DNA of 64,000 nt, taken from assembly GCF_900108295.1 (NCBI RefSeq), contig NZ_FNWK01000001.1:310001-374000 (forward strand), written 5' to 3'. Made by a program: the position numbers and the translations under genes. Of this stretch, positions 57,445 to 64,000 are shown piece by piece. Position 1 is the first letter of the stretch. Every line of letters starts with the position of its first letter. The notes beneath the pieces are model-generated. The model made no database searches. It had not been told where the DNA came from and worked only from the letters and a program-made list of their open reading frames with translations. This DNA is from Sphingopyxis sp. YR583 (GTDB lineage: Bacteria > Pseudomonadota > Alphaproteobacteria > Sphingomonadales > Sphingomonadaceae).

Positions 57445-59132
57445 CAGTGCGTTTCCTCGCCCCGGCGCAGAAGCGGGAGAAGCTCCGACACATCGACGTC
57501 GCGGCTTTCATCGGGGAAGACACCGAGCATCGGGCCGGCGCGCGTCACCACCTTGCGCACGACGGGCGCCGCGGTCCAGCCGGCGGTACGCTGGCCCGAG
57601 CTATAGGCGTTACCCTTGGGCTCGTCGATCATCACGATCACCACATAGCGCGGGCTGTCCATCGGGAAAGCCGCCGCGAAGGTCGAAACGAGCGAGTGGC
57701 GGCGGTAGCCGCCCGCACCCGGCTTTTCGGCCGATCCGGTTTTGCCGCCGACGCGGAAGCCCGGCGCGTTCGCCTGCTTGCCGGTTCCGTCCGAGACGAT
57801 AAGGCGAAGCAGCTGGCGCATCCGCGCGCTGGTCGCGGCCTTGAATACGCGGCGGCCCTGCGGCGGCGCCTTGTCGCCAAGCTTCATCAGCGTCGCAGGG
57901 CGATAAATGCCGCCGTTCACGAGGGCCGCATAAGCGCTCGCAAGGTGCATCGGCGTCACTGCAATGCCGTGACCATAGCTGGTCGTCATCGTCGTCACGC
58001 GGCCCCAATCCCTGGGCCACAGCGGAAAGGCGCGTTCCTTGAGATCGATCTGCGGACGCTTGTCGAAATCGAGATTGCGGAAAAGCCGTTCCAGATTCTC
58101 GCGGCCGAGTTCGTCGGCGATCCGCGCGGTTGCGATGTTCGAGCTTTCGATCAGCGTTTCGGGCACATTGTACCAGCGGCCGGGGTGGCTGTCGCGGATA
58201 CGGAAACCGGCGATCGGCAGCGGCGCCGTCGCATCGTAACGCCGCGCCATGTTCGTCACCACGCCATCGTCGATCGCGGCGGCGATCGAGAGCGGCTTGA
58301 AGGTCGAGCCAAGCTCATAGAGATTATAAGTGACGGCGTTACGCCGCGTCGATGCGTCGCTGCCGGTCAGCTTGTTGGGATTGAAGGTGGGGAGCGAGGT
58401 CATCGCCGCGATCTCGCCCGTGTGGACGTCGAGGATGACGCCGGCGCCCCCGATAGCCTCCAGATTGGCGACCGCGGCGCTGAGTTCGCTTTCGAGCACG
58501 CCCTGCACGCGCGCGTCGATCGACAGCGCAAGCGGATCGCCGCGCGTCGCCTTGTCGATCAGCCGCTGGTCGAACGCGCCTTCGACGCCGGTGACGCCAT
58601 GCCCCTCGGCATCGGTGAAGCCGAGAACGTGCGCCGCCAGCGTCAACTGCGGATAGAGGCGTTCCTTTTCCCGCGGAAAATCGAAACCGACGTCGCCGAT
58701 CGCATTCACGGCGGCGACCTGATCGGGCAGCGCGCGGCGGCGAATATAGGTCGGGCGCGGACCGCTGACCTTTGCCAGCAATTCCTCGCGCGGCGTGTCG
58801 GGAAAAATCTTGTGAAGCTCGTCGGCAAGATATTGCCGGTTGTTGAGCAGCTTCGACGGGACGACGCGGATCGAATAGCCATCGATCGTGCGCGCCAGCG
58901 GCACGCCGTTGCGGTCGACGATATCGGCGCGCGCCGGAACGAAGGCCGTCGCCGTCGCGCGGCTCGATCCGCTGTCAAACAGCGCGAAATAGAGGAGCCG
59001 CACCGACACAACCAAAAATGCCGCCATGAACAGCAGCATAAGGATCATCAAACGCTGTTGTGCGGTCAGCAATATCTGCTGCCGCACCCCGGCGGTTCGG
59101 ACCCGCGTTGGACGGACGACCAGCGTGTTCAT
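57444..59132 (-). CDS. ftsI: Septal peptidoglycan transpeptidase FtsI (PBP3)
   Basis: This 562-residue class B penicillin-binding protein cross-links septal wall. A short cytosolic part and one membrane helix (about residues 28-52) are followed by the dimerisation domain and the transpeptidase. The active serine is Ser276 in STFK; the SxN motif is SSN in ESSNIA and the KTG motif is KTGSAEK. The ATG overlaps ftsL as ATGA. Confidence 0.97.
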   Translation of the reverse strand: MNTLVVRPTRVRTAGVRQQILLTAQQRLMILMLLFMAAFLVVSVRLLYFALFDSGSSRATATAFVPARADIVDRNGVPLARTIDGYSIRVVPSKLLNNRQYLADELHKIFPDTPREELLAKVSGPRPTYIRRRALPDQVAAVNAIGDVGFDFPREKERLYPQLTLAAHVLGFTDAEGHGVTGVEGAFDQRLIDKATRGDPLALSIDARVQGVLESELSAAVANLEAIGGAGVILDVHTGEIAAMTSLPTFNPNKLTGSDASTRRNAVTYNLYELGSTFKPLSIAAAIDDGVVTNMARRYDATAPLPIAGFRIRDSHPGRWYNVPETLIESSNIATARIADELGRENLERLFRNLDFDKRPQIDLKERAFPLWPRDWGRVTTMTTSYGHGIAVTPMHLASAYAALVNGGIYRPATLMKLGDKAPPQGRRVFKAATSARMRQLLRLIVSDGTGKQANAPGFRVGGKTGSAEKPGAGGYRRHSLVSTFAAAFPMDSPRYVVIVMIDEPKGNAYSSGQRTAGWTAAPVVRKVVTRAGPMLGVFPDESRDVDVSELLPLLRRGEETH

Positions 59133-59737
59133 CGGCCGGACTTGCCTCCCGCCGCTTCGGCGGCCGCCGCGCGCTTGAGGTCGGCAAGCGTCGATTCGGC
59201 GAGGAGCTGATCTTCGATCATCTTGAGCTGTTCGCGGCGACGCGTCGGCGCCATCCGCGGCGCCACATCGCTGCGGATCGCCGTTTCAGCCTGCGCGAGC
59301 ACCACGGGCTTGGTCGCCGCCGGCTTGGCTGCCGCCGGGCCCTCTTTCGGCGCCGCACCGGCCGCGGCGGGCGGCGTCCCGACGGGGGAGACCATCGCCA
59401 TGAGCACCGGCGCGACTTCATTGGCACCGCGCGCGCGCGGCAAGCGGTCGAGCGAGGCAAGCTGGCGTTCGCTTTCGAGATATTGCCCCGCGTCGGGCGC
59501 CGAATATCCGAAGGTGTCGGCGTTCCACTGTTCGAGCTGGCGCATCGACGCGCGCACAGCGAGTTCGGATTCAAGGTAGCGGATATTGTCGCGCGCGCGG
59601 TCGATCTGCCGCTCGATACGCGTCAGTTCGCTGCGCGTCGCCGCGACTTTCAGCGACACGGGATAGAGCATCATCGCGAAGATGAGCACGAGCAGGACTA
59701 GGCCGATCCCCTGGAGTTTGCGGGCCGCCATCAGCAT
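59129..59737 (-). CDS. ftsL: Cell division protein FtsL-like
   Basis: This 202-residue bitopic protein has one membrane helix (about residues 10-28), then a coiled coil from [20 protein letters not shown] on, and a C-terminal tail rich in Ala and Pro. Position between rsmH and ftsI, topology and coiled coil fit FtsL, which links FtsQ and FtsWI. The tail makes it longer than the usual 100-120 residues. ATG 59737 has GGAGG before it and overlaps rsmH by 7 nt. Confidence 0.88.
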   Translation of the reverse strand: MLMAARKLQGIGLVLLVLIFAMMLYPVSLKVAATRSELTRIERQIDRARDNIRYLESELAVRASMRQLEQWNADTFGYSAPDAGQYLESERQLASLDRLPRARGANEVAPVLMAMVSPVGTPPAAAGAAPKEGPAAAKPAATKPVVLAQAETAIRSDVAPRMAPTRRREQLKMIEDQLLAESTLADLKRAAAAEAAGGKSGR

Positions 59738-60714
59738 GACATCGCCTCCTTCCCTGAATTTCCCTGAACCGAATGCGCCGGAGCGGCTGTCCGGATCGCG
59801 CTGCGCAGCGTCGCCGAGCGGGCGCGCGGGTTGCGCGCCTCTTCGGCCTTGCCCGGGCGCACCTTGCGCGCCGGGGTTTCGAAAGTTGCGGCCCGCGCCA
59901 GAGGGATCGGCGCGGGCCGGTGACGCGAACCCGCGGCATCGCCACCGCTGCGTTCGCGCAGGAAGTTCTTCACGATCCGGTCCTCGGTGCTGTGGAAGCT
60001 GACGACCGCCAGCCGGCCGCCGGGACGCAGCAATCGCTCGGCGGCGTTGAGCCCGGCGATCAACTCGTCGAGTTCGCCGTTCACATGAATGCGGATCGCC
60101 TGAAAGCTCTTGGTCGAGGGATCCTTGGGCGCGCCGGGGGGATGGCGCAGCGCCTTGCGGATCACCGTCGCGAGTTCGGCGGTGCGCGTTAGCGGGCGCG
60201 CCGCGACAATCGCGCGCGCGACGCGGCGCGACTGGCGTTCGTCGCCATAATGGAAAAGCACGTCGGCGATCTCGGCCTCGTCGGCGCTGTTCAGCCAGTC
60301 GGCGGCGCTTTCGCCCTCCTGTGCCATACGCATGTCGAGCGGCCCGTCCTTCTGGAACGAGAAGCCGCGCTCATCGCGGTCGAGCTGCATCGACGACACG
60401 CCGATGTCGAAGGTGATGCCGTCGATCGCGTCGATGCCGCGCTCGGCGAGCAGCCGGTCGATCTCGCTGAAGCGGCCGTGGATCAACGTGAGCTTGCCAT
60501 CGGCCTCCTCGACCAGCGCCTGCCCCTCGGCAATCGCGTCGGGATCGCGGTCGCAGGCAATGACGTCGGCGCCCGCGGCGAGCATCGCGCGGGTATAGCC
60601 GCCGGCACCGAAGGTCGCATCGACATGGCGCTCACCCGGGGCGATGGCGAGCGCGGCGATGACTTCTTCACGGAGGACCGGATCGTGACGGGGATCCCTG
60701 GGCAGGTCGGTCAC
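59731..60714 (-). CDS. rsmH: 16S rRNA (cytosine-1402 N4) methyltransferase
   Basis: This 327-residue methyltransferase modifies C1402 of 16S rRNA in the ribosomal decoding site. The SAM motif [14 protein letters not shown] and the block [19 protein letters not shown] are typical, and [15 protein letters not shown] is near the end. The start is GTG at 60714, overlapping the mraZ stop as GTGA, and a longer frame is not needed. Confidence 0.97.
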   Translation of the reverse strand: MTDLPRDPRHDPVLREEVIAALAIAPGERHVDATFGAGGYTRAMLAAGADVIACDRDPDAIAEGQALVEEADGKLTLIHGRFSEIDRLLAERGIDAIDGITFDIGVSSMQLDRDERGFSFQKDGPLDMRMAQEGESAADWLNSADEAEIADVLFHYGDERQSRRVARAIVAARPLTRTAELATVIRKALRHPPGAPKDPSTKSFQAIRIHVNGELDELIAGLNAAERLLRPGGRLAVVSFHSTEDRIVKNFLRERSGGDAAGSRHRPAPIPLARAATFETPARKVRPGKAEEARNPRARSATLRSAIRTAAPAHSVQGNSGKEAMSC

Positions 60715-61211
60715 TTGCGCCCCTTCCCTTTCGTCGCGTCCCACGACGCCGCGAGACGCTGGAGCACGGGATCGGCCTCGGCGCATTCGGCCAGGGTCGG
60801 CAGCCACCAGATTTCGAGACGGCGGCCCGAGCCCACAAAAGCCGTCGCGCCGGCATCGCCGACGCGGTCACGGTGGATGAAGCTGGGAAGGAAGCGACCG
60901 CTGTCGTCGAGCGTGTAGGGCTCGGTATAGCTGAAGCGCTTCTTGAACTCGCTGTCCTCGTCGAAATCGAGGTTGCGCAGCCGCGCGGTTTCGCGGTCGC
61001 GTTCGATCTCGCCGTTCAGCCGGTCATATTGATCCTGACCATAAGCGACGAGGCAGGGCAGCTTTTCGTGAAAACCGACCCAGAGCACGCGCTGGCCGTC
61101 CGCAGTGAGGGGCACATTGTTGCGGAACTGTGAGGGGACGGCAATGCGCCCCTTGCCATCGATCGCGGCGAAATTGGTGCCCGCATATTGACCGGGCGTC
61201 ACAATCGCCAT
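60711..61211 (-). CDS. mraZ: Transcriptional regulator MraZ
   Basis: This 166-residue protein has two AbrB/SpoVT-like repeats, with the DNA-binding block [11 protein letters not shown] in the second and [13 protein letters not shown] in the first. MraZ binds direct repeats in front of its own operon and can repress it. The ATG at 61211 is used instead of the longer frame. It is the first dcw gene, and repeats of the right type lie 126-265 nt upstream. Confidence 0.95.
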   Translation of the reverse strand: MAIVTPGQYAGTNFAAIDGKGRIAVPSQFRNNVPLTADGQRVLWVGFHEKLPCLVAYGQDQYDRLNGEIERDRETARLRNLDFDEDSEFKKRFSYTEPYTLDDSGRFLPSFIHRDRVGDAGATAFVGSGRRLEIWWLPTLAECAEADPVLQRLAASWDATKGKGRK

Positions 61212-61326
61212 CGCTCTGCCCCCCGTATGCGCGCCACCGGGCAAAACTTCCCCGCGCCCGGAATCATGCAATTCCAGCTAGTTCGGCATGGGTGGAGAAT
61301 GCCCCTCTCCGATTGCTTGAGTATCA
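61212..61326. other. mraZ leader, no gene seen
   Basis: These 115 bases between the putative promoter and mraZ hold no gene. They include a CCCCGCGCCCGG stretch and a purine-poor area, without any recognised riboswitch or hairpin with T-tract. Confidence 0.4.
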
Positions 61327-61332
61327 ACTATA
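61327..61332 (-). promoter_or_regulatory. Possible -10 element of the mraZ promoter
   Basis: TATAGT on the minus strand lies about 116 nt before the mraZ start, next to the GGG repeat array on its upstream side. A TTACCC lies 15 bases further upstream as a poor -35 box. If this is the promoter, the repeats overlap the -35 region, as expected for a repressor. Confidence 0.35.
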
Positions 61333-61336
61333 GATC

Positions 61337-61371
61337 GGGGTGAAAAGGGGTAATTTAGGGTAGATTAGGGA
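61337..61371. promoter_or_regulatory. MraZ box array, four GGG repeats at 10-bp period
   Basis: On the plus strand GGGG ends at 61340 and 61350 and GGG ends at 61360 and 61370, each followed by T or A, an exact 10-bp period. This matches the one-turn spacing of TGGGN repeats bound by MraZ in other bacteria. The array is on the strand opposite to mraZ. Function is inferred from position and period. Confidence 0.6.
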
Positions 61372-61460
61372 ATATGGACCCCATTTGCCGCAAAAACCAC
61401 TCCCAATTGGGTAAATACCGGTCCCACGGCGCGCAAGGGCAGCGGCGATATTGCTTCGAT

Positions 61461-61476
61461 CGGGGTGAAATGGGGC
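61461..61476. promoter_or_regulatory. Second MraZ-like box, two GGGG repeats
   Basis: GGGG at 61462-61465 and 61472-61475 again shows the 10-bp period. The sequence around the first copy, GATCGGGGTGAAA, is repeated at 61334-61346 in the first array. The two clusters are about 125 bp apart, about twelve helical turns. Confidence 0.5.
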
Positions 61477-61488
61477 GAAACCGCCGAC

Positions 61489-62649
61489 TCAGTTGGGACG
61501 AATGCGAATCCAGAGCGGATGCAGGGCGGCGCGGCCGGCGCCGGGCCACAGGCGAGCTGAAAGCCATTCCATCGTGTCGGCCTGCCGCAGATGGTCGGCG
61601 CCCGGCACAAGCGGCCGCCACAGCGGCGCGAACAGCAGGTCGGCATCGCCCACCAGCCAGACCTCACCCTGCCCGATCCGGCACCGCGCGGCGTGGCGAT
61701 CGGCGTAGGCGCGGCACGTCGCGGGCAGCCGCTCCAGCCGCCCCACGCTGAACAGGCGAAGCCGCGCGCCATCGACATCGACGGGGAGCGCCTCGCCGGC
61801 TTGCGCAGGGGCGGCATCCAGCGTCACCCCCCAATGGTCCAGCAACGGGGTCAGCAAGCTCGTCACCGGCGGATTGCGCGGATCGCCGAGCGGATGGCGC
61901 GCCGGCCAGCCCGAGAGCGCGTCGGCGAATATCACGGCGCGTCCGCCGCCGCGCACAAATCCATCGATCGCGACCAGTTCCTGTGGCGCCAGTGCGCGTG
62001 GGTGCGCGAGCAGGAGCGCTCCGCGCGGTGGCGGGGCATGATCGACGATGCTGTCGACCAGCGAGATGGGACCGGTCGCGGTCAGCCGCGCGAGCGCCGG
62101 GTCGTCATTCGCCCCCTCGACGATCATCGCTGCAATATCGCCCCCGCCCGCCCAACGCAGCGGCAGCCCGGTGATCATGGTGGCGGCAGGCGCGTTGGTC
62201 GGCGCCAGCGTCGGGCGGTAGAGCGCGGCGAGCAGCATATGCCCTGCCCCGAACCAGCCGATCGCGAACAACAGCGCCGTGGCCCAGAGCATCAGCCTGA
62301 AGCGCGGGCGCCAGCGAACGAGCGCATCGGCGACAAGCGACGCCACGCCGCCCGACAGCATGACAACAAGAAGTTGCCGGAGCCCGACGGATCCCGCGAG
62401 CGACAGGCCAAGCAGCGCTTGCCCGGCAGCAAGCAGCAGGAGGAACAGGAACAGCGCCTGCAGCCGGGCTCGTGCAGGCTTGTCGCGCTCAAACCAGGCA
62501 AGCAGCAGTATCGGCGGCGCGAGCAGCGGCACGGCGAGCGCGGGGTCGATCCGGCCGAGCAGCGCTTGCCCGCCGGCGACCCAGGCCAATGCCGCGATCG
62601 CGACCGCGGCGGCGAGCGCGCGCAGCAGCGACCCGCGCGATGCCGCCAT
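61489..62649 (-). CDS. DUF4350-like membrane-anchored protein
   Basis: This 386-residue protein has about four to five membrane segments in its first 150 residues. A soluble domain with VDSIVDHAPPPRGALLLAHP and a later LVGDADLLFAPLW follow. The soluble part resembles DUF4350 or GldG-like proteins, which lie near ABC transporters or MoxR-type operons. No function is assigned. The start is ATG 62649 or GTG 62652 (both overlap the upstream stop). It ends 278 nt before mraZ and is probably not in the same transcript. Confidence 0.7.
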   Translation of the reverse strand: MAASRGSLLRALAAAVAIAALAWVAGGQALLGRIDPALAVPLLAPPILLLAWFERDKPARARLQALFLFLLLLAAGQALLGLSLAGSVGLRQLLVVMLSGGVASLVADALVRWRPRFRLMLWATALLFAIGWFGAGHMLLAALYRPTLAPTNAPAATMITGLPLRWAGGGDIAAMIVEGANDDPALARLTATGPISLVDSIVDHAPPPRGALLLAHPRALAPQELVAIDGFVRGGGRAVIFADALSGWPARHPLGDPRNPPVTSLLTPLLDHWGVTLDAAPAQAGEALPVDVDGARLRLFSVGRLERLPATCRAYADRHAARCRIGQGEVWLVGDADLLFAPLWRPLVPGADHLRQADTMEWLSARLWPGAGRAALHPLWIRIRPN

Positions 62650-63044
62650 CACTGTTTGGACTGGCGCGCGCGCTGCAGGGCGGGATCGGGTTCGAGGTCG
62701 GGCACCGCGGACGACGACGGCGCCGCCTGCGGCACTTTCACCGACGTCGCGGCATTTTCGTCCTTCGCCGACGGCTGAACCGCCTGAACGCCCAGCTCTT
62801 CCAGCGGGGCGCCGCTGGTCTTCTGTTCATCGCCGGGCATCTTCACTTCGGCCGTGGCGGCGACATCGCTGCCCGCGCGTTCGCGGGCGCGTTCGCCGAT
62901 CAATCCCGCCATGCCGACGAGCAGCAATACGGTGAGCACCCCCGCTATGCCGATCTGCAAGCGGCGCATCGTATCGTTGACCGGCGCCGGCGGCGGCGCG
63001 GGTTGCGGCTTGGGCGTCGAGGGGATGTCGATGCGGACACTCAT
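62649..63044 (-). CDS. Small membrane protein, Pro/Ala-rich
   Basis: This 131-residue protein has a Pro-rich cytosolic start (STPKPQPAPPPAPVN), one membrane helix (about residues 30-48) and a hydrophilic Ala/Pro/Ser/Glu tail. I do not recognise a family. It overlaps the cysteine synthase stop (ATGA) and the DUF4350-like start, so the three genes are translationally linked. Confidence 0.7.
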   Translation of the reverse strand: MSVRIDIPSTPKPQPAPPPAPVNDTMRRLQIGIAGVLTVLLLVGMAGLIGERARERAGSDVAATAEVKMPGDEQKTSGAPLEELGVQAVQPSAKDENAATSVKVPQAAPSSSAVPDLEPDPALQRARQSKQ

Positions 63045-64000
63045 GCCGCCGCCTCCAGCCCCTTGCTTGCCAGCCATTCGGGATTGTAGAGCGTCGAGAG
63101 ATAGCGAAAGCCGCTGTCGCAGAGCACGGTCGCAATGCGTTTCCCCGGCCCGAGGTGCCGCGCGAGCGCCATCGCGCCCGCGACATTGATCCCCGACGAC
63201 AGGCCGAGGCACAGCCCCTCTTCGTCGAGCAACTGGCGAACCACGGCGAGCCCCTCGGCATCCGAGATGCGGAATTGCGTGTCGATCGGCGCGCCGTCGA
63301 GATTGGCGGTGATCCGGTTCTGGCCGATCCCTTCGGCAACGCTGCTGCCCTCGGCCTTGAGCTCGCCGCACTGGTAATAATTATAGAGTCCGGCGCCGTG
63401 CGGGTCCGTCAGCGCGATAACGATATCGGCGCTCTTCGCCTTCAGCCCCAGCCCGGTGCCCGCGATCGTGCCCCCCGTGCCCGCTGCACAGGTAAAGCCG
63501 TCGATGCGGCCGTCCATCTGTTCCCAAATCTCTTCTGCGGTGCCGAAGATATGCGATTTGCGGTTGGCGATATTGTCGAACTGGTTCGCCCAGATCGCAT
63601 TGTCGGTTTCTTCGGCAATCCGGCGCGAGGTGTGGACGAAATGGCCGGGGTTGGCGAAGGGCGCCGGGGGGACCAGCACGAGTTCGGCACCGAGCGCCCG
63701 GATCGTCGCCATCTTCTCGGCGCTCTGGTTGTCGGGCATGACGATGATCGTCTTGTAGCCGAGCGCGTTACCGACGAGCGCGAGGCCGATACCCGTGTTG
63801 CCCGCCGTTCCTTCGACGATCGTGCCACCGGGCTTCAGACTTCCATTGGCCTCGGCATCGCGGACGATATAGAGCGCGGCACGGTCCTTCACCGACCCGC
63901 CGGGGTTGGCATATTCGCACTTGCCCCAGATTTCGCAGCCCGTGGCTTCGCTCGGTCCCCGAAGCAGCACCAGCGGCGTGTTGCCGATGAGGTCGAGGCT
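63041..64000 (-). CDS. cysK: Cysteine synthase A, 5' end outside the window
   Basis: This PLP enzyme makes cysteine from O-acetylserine and sulfide. The visible 319 residues contain LIGNTPLVLL at the edge, the PLP lysine in NPGGSVKDRAA, the TAGNTGIGLA loop and the GTGGTIAGTG phosphate-binding loop. Only a few N-terminal residues are missing, as the usual length is near 330. The closely related cystathionine beta-synthase is less likely from the length. It is coupled to the small membrane protein gene. Confidence 0.93.
   Translation of the reverse strand, partial: SLDLIGNTPLVLLRGPSEATGCEIWGKCEYANPGGSVKDRAALYIVRDAEANGSLKPGGTIVEGTAGNTGIGLALVGNALGYKTIIVMPDNQSAEKMATIRALGAELVLVPPAPFANPGHFVHTSRRIAEETDNAIWANQFDNIANRKSHIFGTAEEIWEQMDGRIDGFTCAAGTGGTIAGTGLGLKAKSADIVIALTDPHGAGLYNYYQCGELKAEGSSVAEGIGQNRITANLDGAPIDTQFRISDAEGLAVVRQLLDEEGLCLGLSSGINVAGAMALARHLGPGKRIATVLCDSGFRYLSTLYNPEWLASKGLEAAA

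Noticed and set aside
1..64000. CRISPR arrays, insertion sequences, prophage and toxin-antitoxin or defence genes
   Set aside because: I saw no repeated spacer arrays, transposase or phage genes, and no recognisable defence domains in the window.

Overview
The window looks like an ordinary chromosomal segment of a high-GC alphaproteobacterium of the Sphingomonadaceae; Sphingopyxis is my best guess. The reasons are the GC-rich third codon positions, the uninterrupted dcw cluster with 1 to 8 nt gene overlaps, the meso-DAP type MurE, the split glycine decarboxylase (GcvPA/GcvPB), a large TonB-dependent receptor with a glycine-rich insert, CobS/CobT homologues and several alphaproteobacterial conserved families. 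This placement rests on recognising proteins by eye, not on a database search.

Layout: 1-2972 (minus) holds a partial GNAT acetyltransferase, fabI, a YihY/BrkB membrane protein and a DnaJ-type co-chaperone. 3094-4499 (plus) holds pdxH and a PhzF-like isomerase. 4494-8041 holds a secreted serine hydrolase whose start codon overlaps that of a divergent small membrane protein, an AraC regulator and an epoxide hydrolase. 8123-10114 (minus) is a bolA-cupin-pirin-secreted protein operon with overlapping genes, divergent from a zinc-knuckle J-domain protein. 11320-18013 holds cobS and cobT separated by four unrelated genes, one a 43-residue membrane protein coupled to an MFS transporter. 18187-25846 holds an acetolactate-synthase-like/aldehyde dehydrogenase pair, a metallophosphatase/glycosyltransferase pair and a TonB-dependent receptor. 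26054-28073 holds guaA, an AT-rich gene-free stretch and tRNA-Trp. 28166-31899 holds a DMT transporter, a GST and an acyl-CoA ligase.

32001-38975 (minus) is a glycine cleavage operon under a tandem glycine riboswitch. Its order is gcvT, gcvH, a glycosyltransferase-like gene, gcvPA, gcvPB, a small membrane protein, an ABA4-like protein and a DUF938 methyltransferase. 39020-42736 holds an NAD(P)-binding protein, a dGTPase-like HD hydrolase and a TPR/SPOR protein.

42797-61211 (minus) is the complete division and cell wall cluster mraZ-rsmH-ftsL-ftsI-murE-murF-mraY-murD-ftsW-murG-murC-murB-ddl-ftsQ-ftsA-ftsZ. Twelve of its fifteen junctions overlap. In front of mraZ are GGG repeats at an exact 10-bp period that fit MraZ-binding boxes. 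61489-64000 (minus) holds a DUF4350-like membrane protein, a small membrane protein and a partial cysteine synthase.

I see no CRISPR array, prophage, insertion sequence, toxin-antitoxin or defence system. I found no clearly new multi-gene system. The most interesting items are the glycosyltransferase inside the glycine cleavage operon, the MraZ-box arrays, the overlapping divergent start codons at 5649-5652, the coupled 43-residue protein and the AT-rich junction between guaA and tRNA-Trp.
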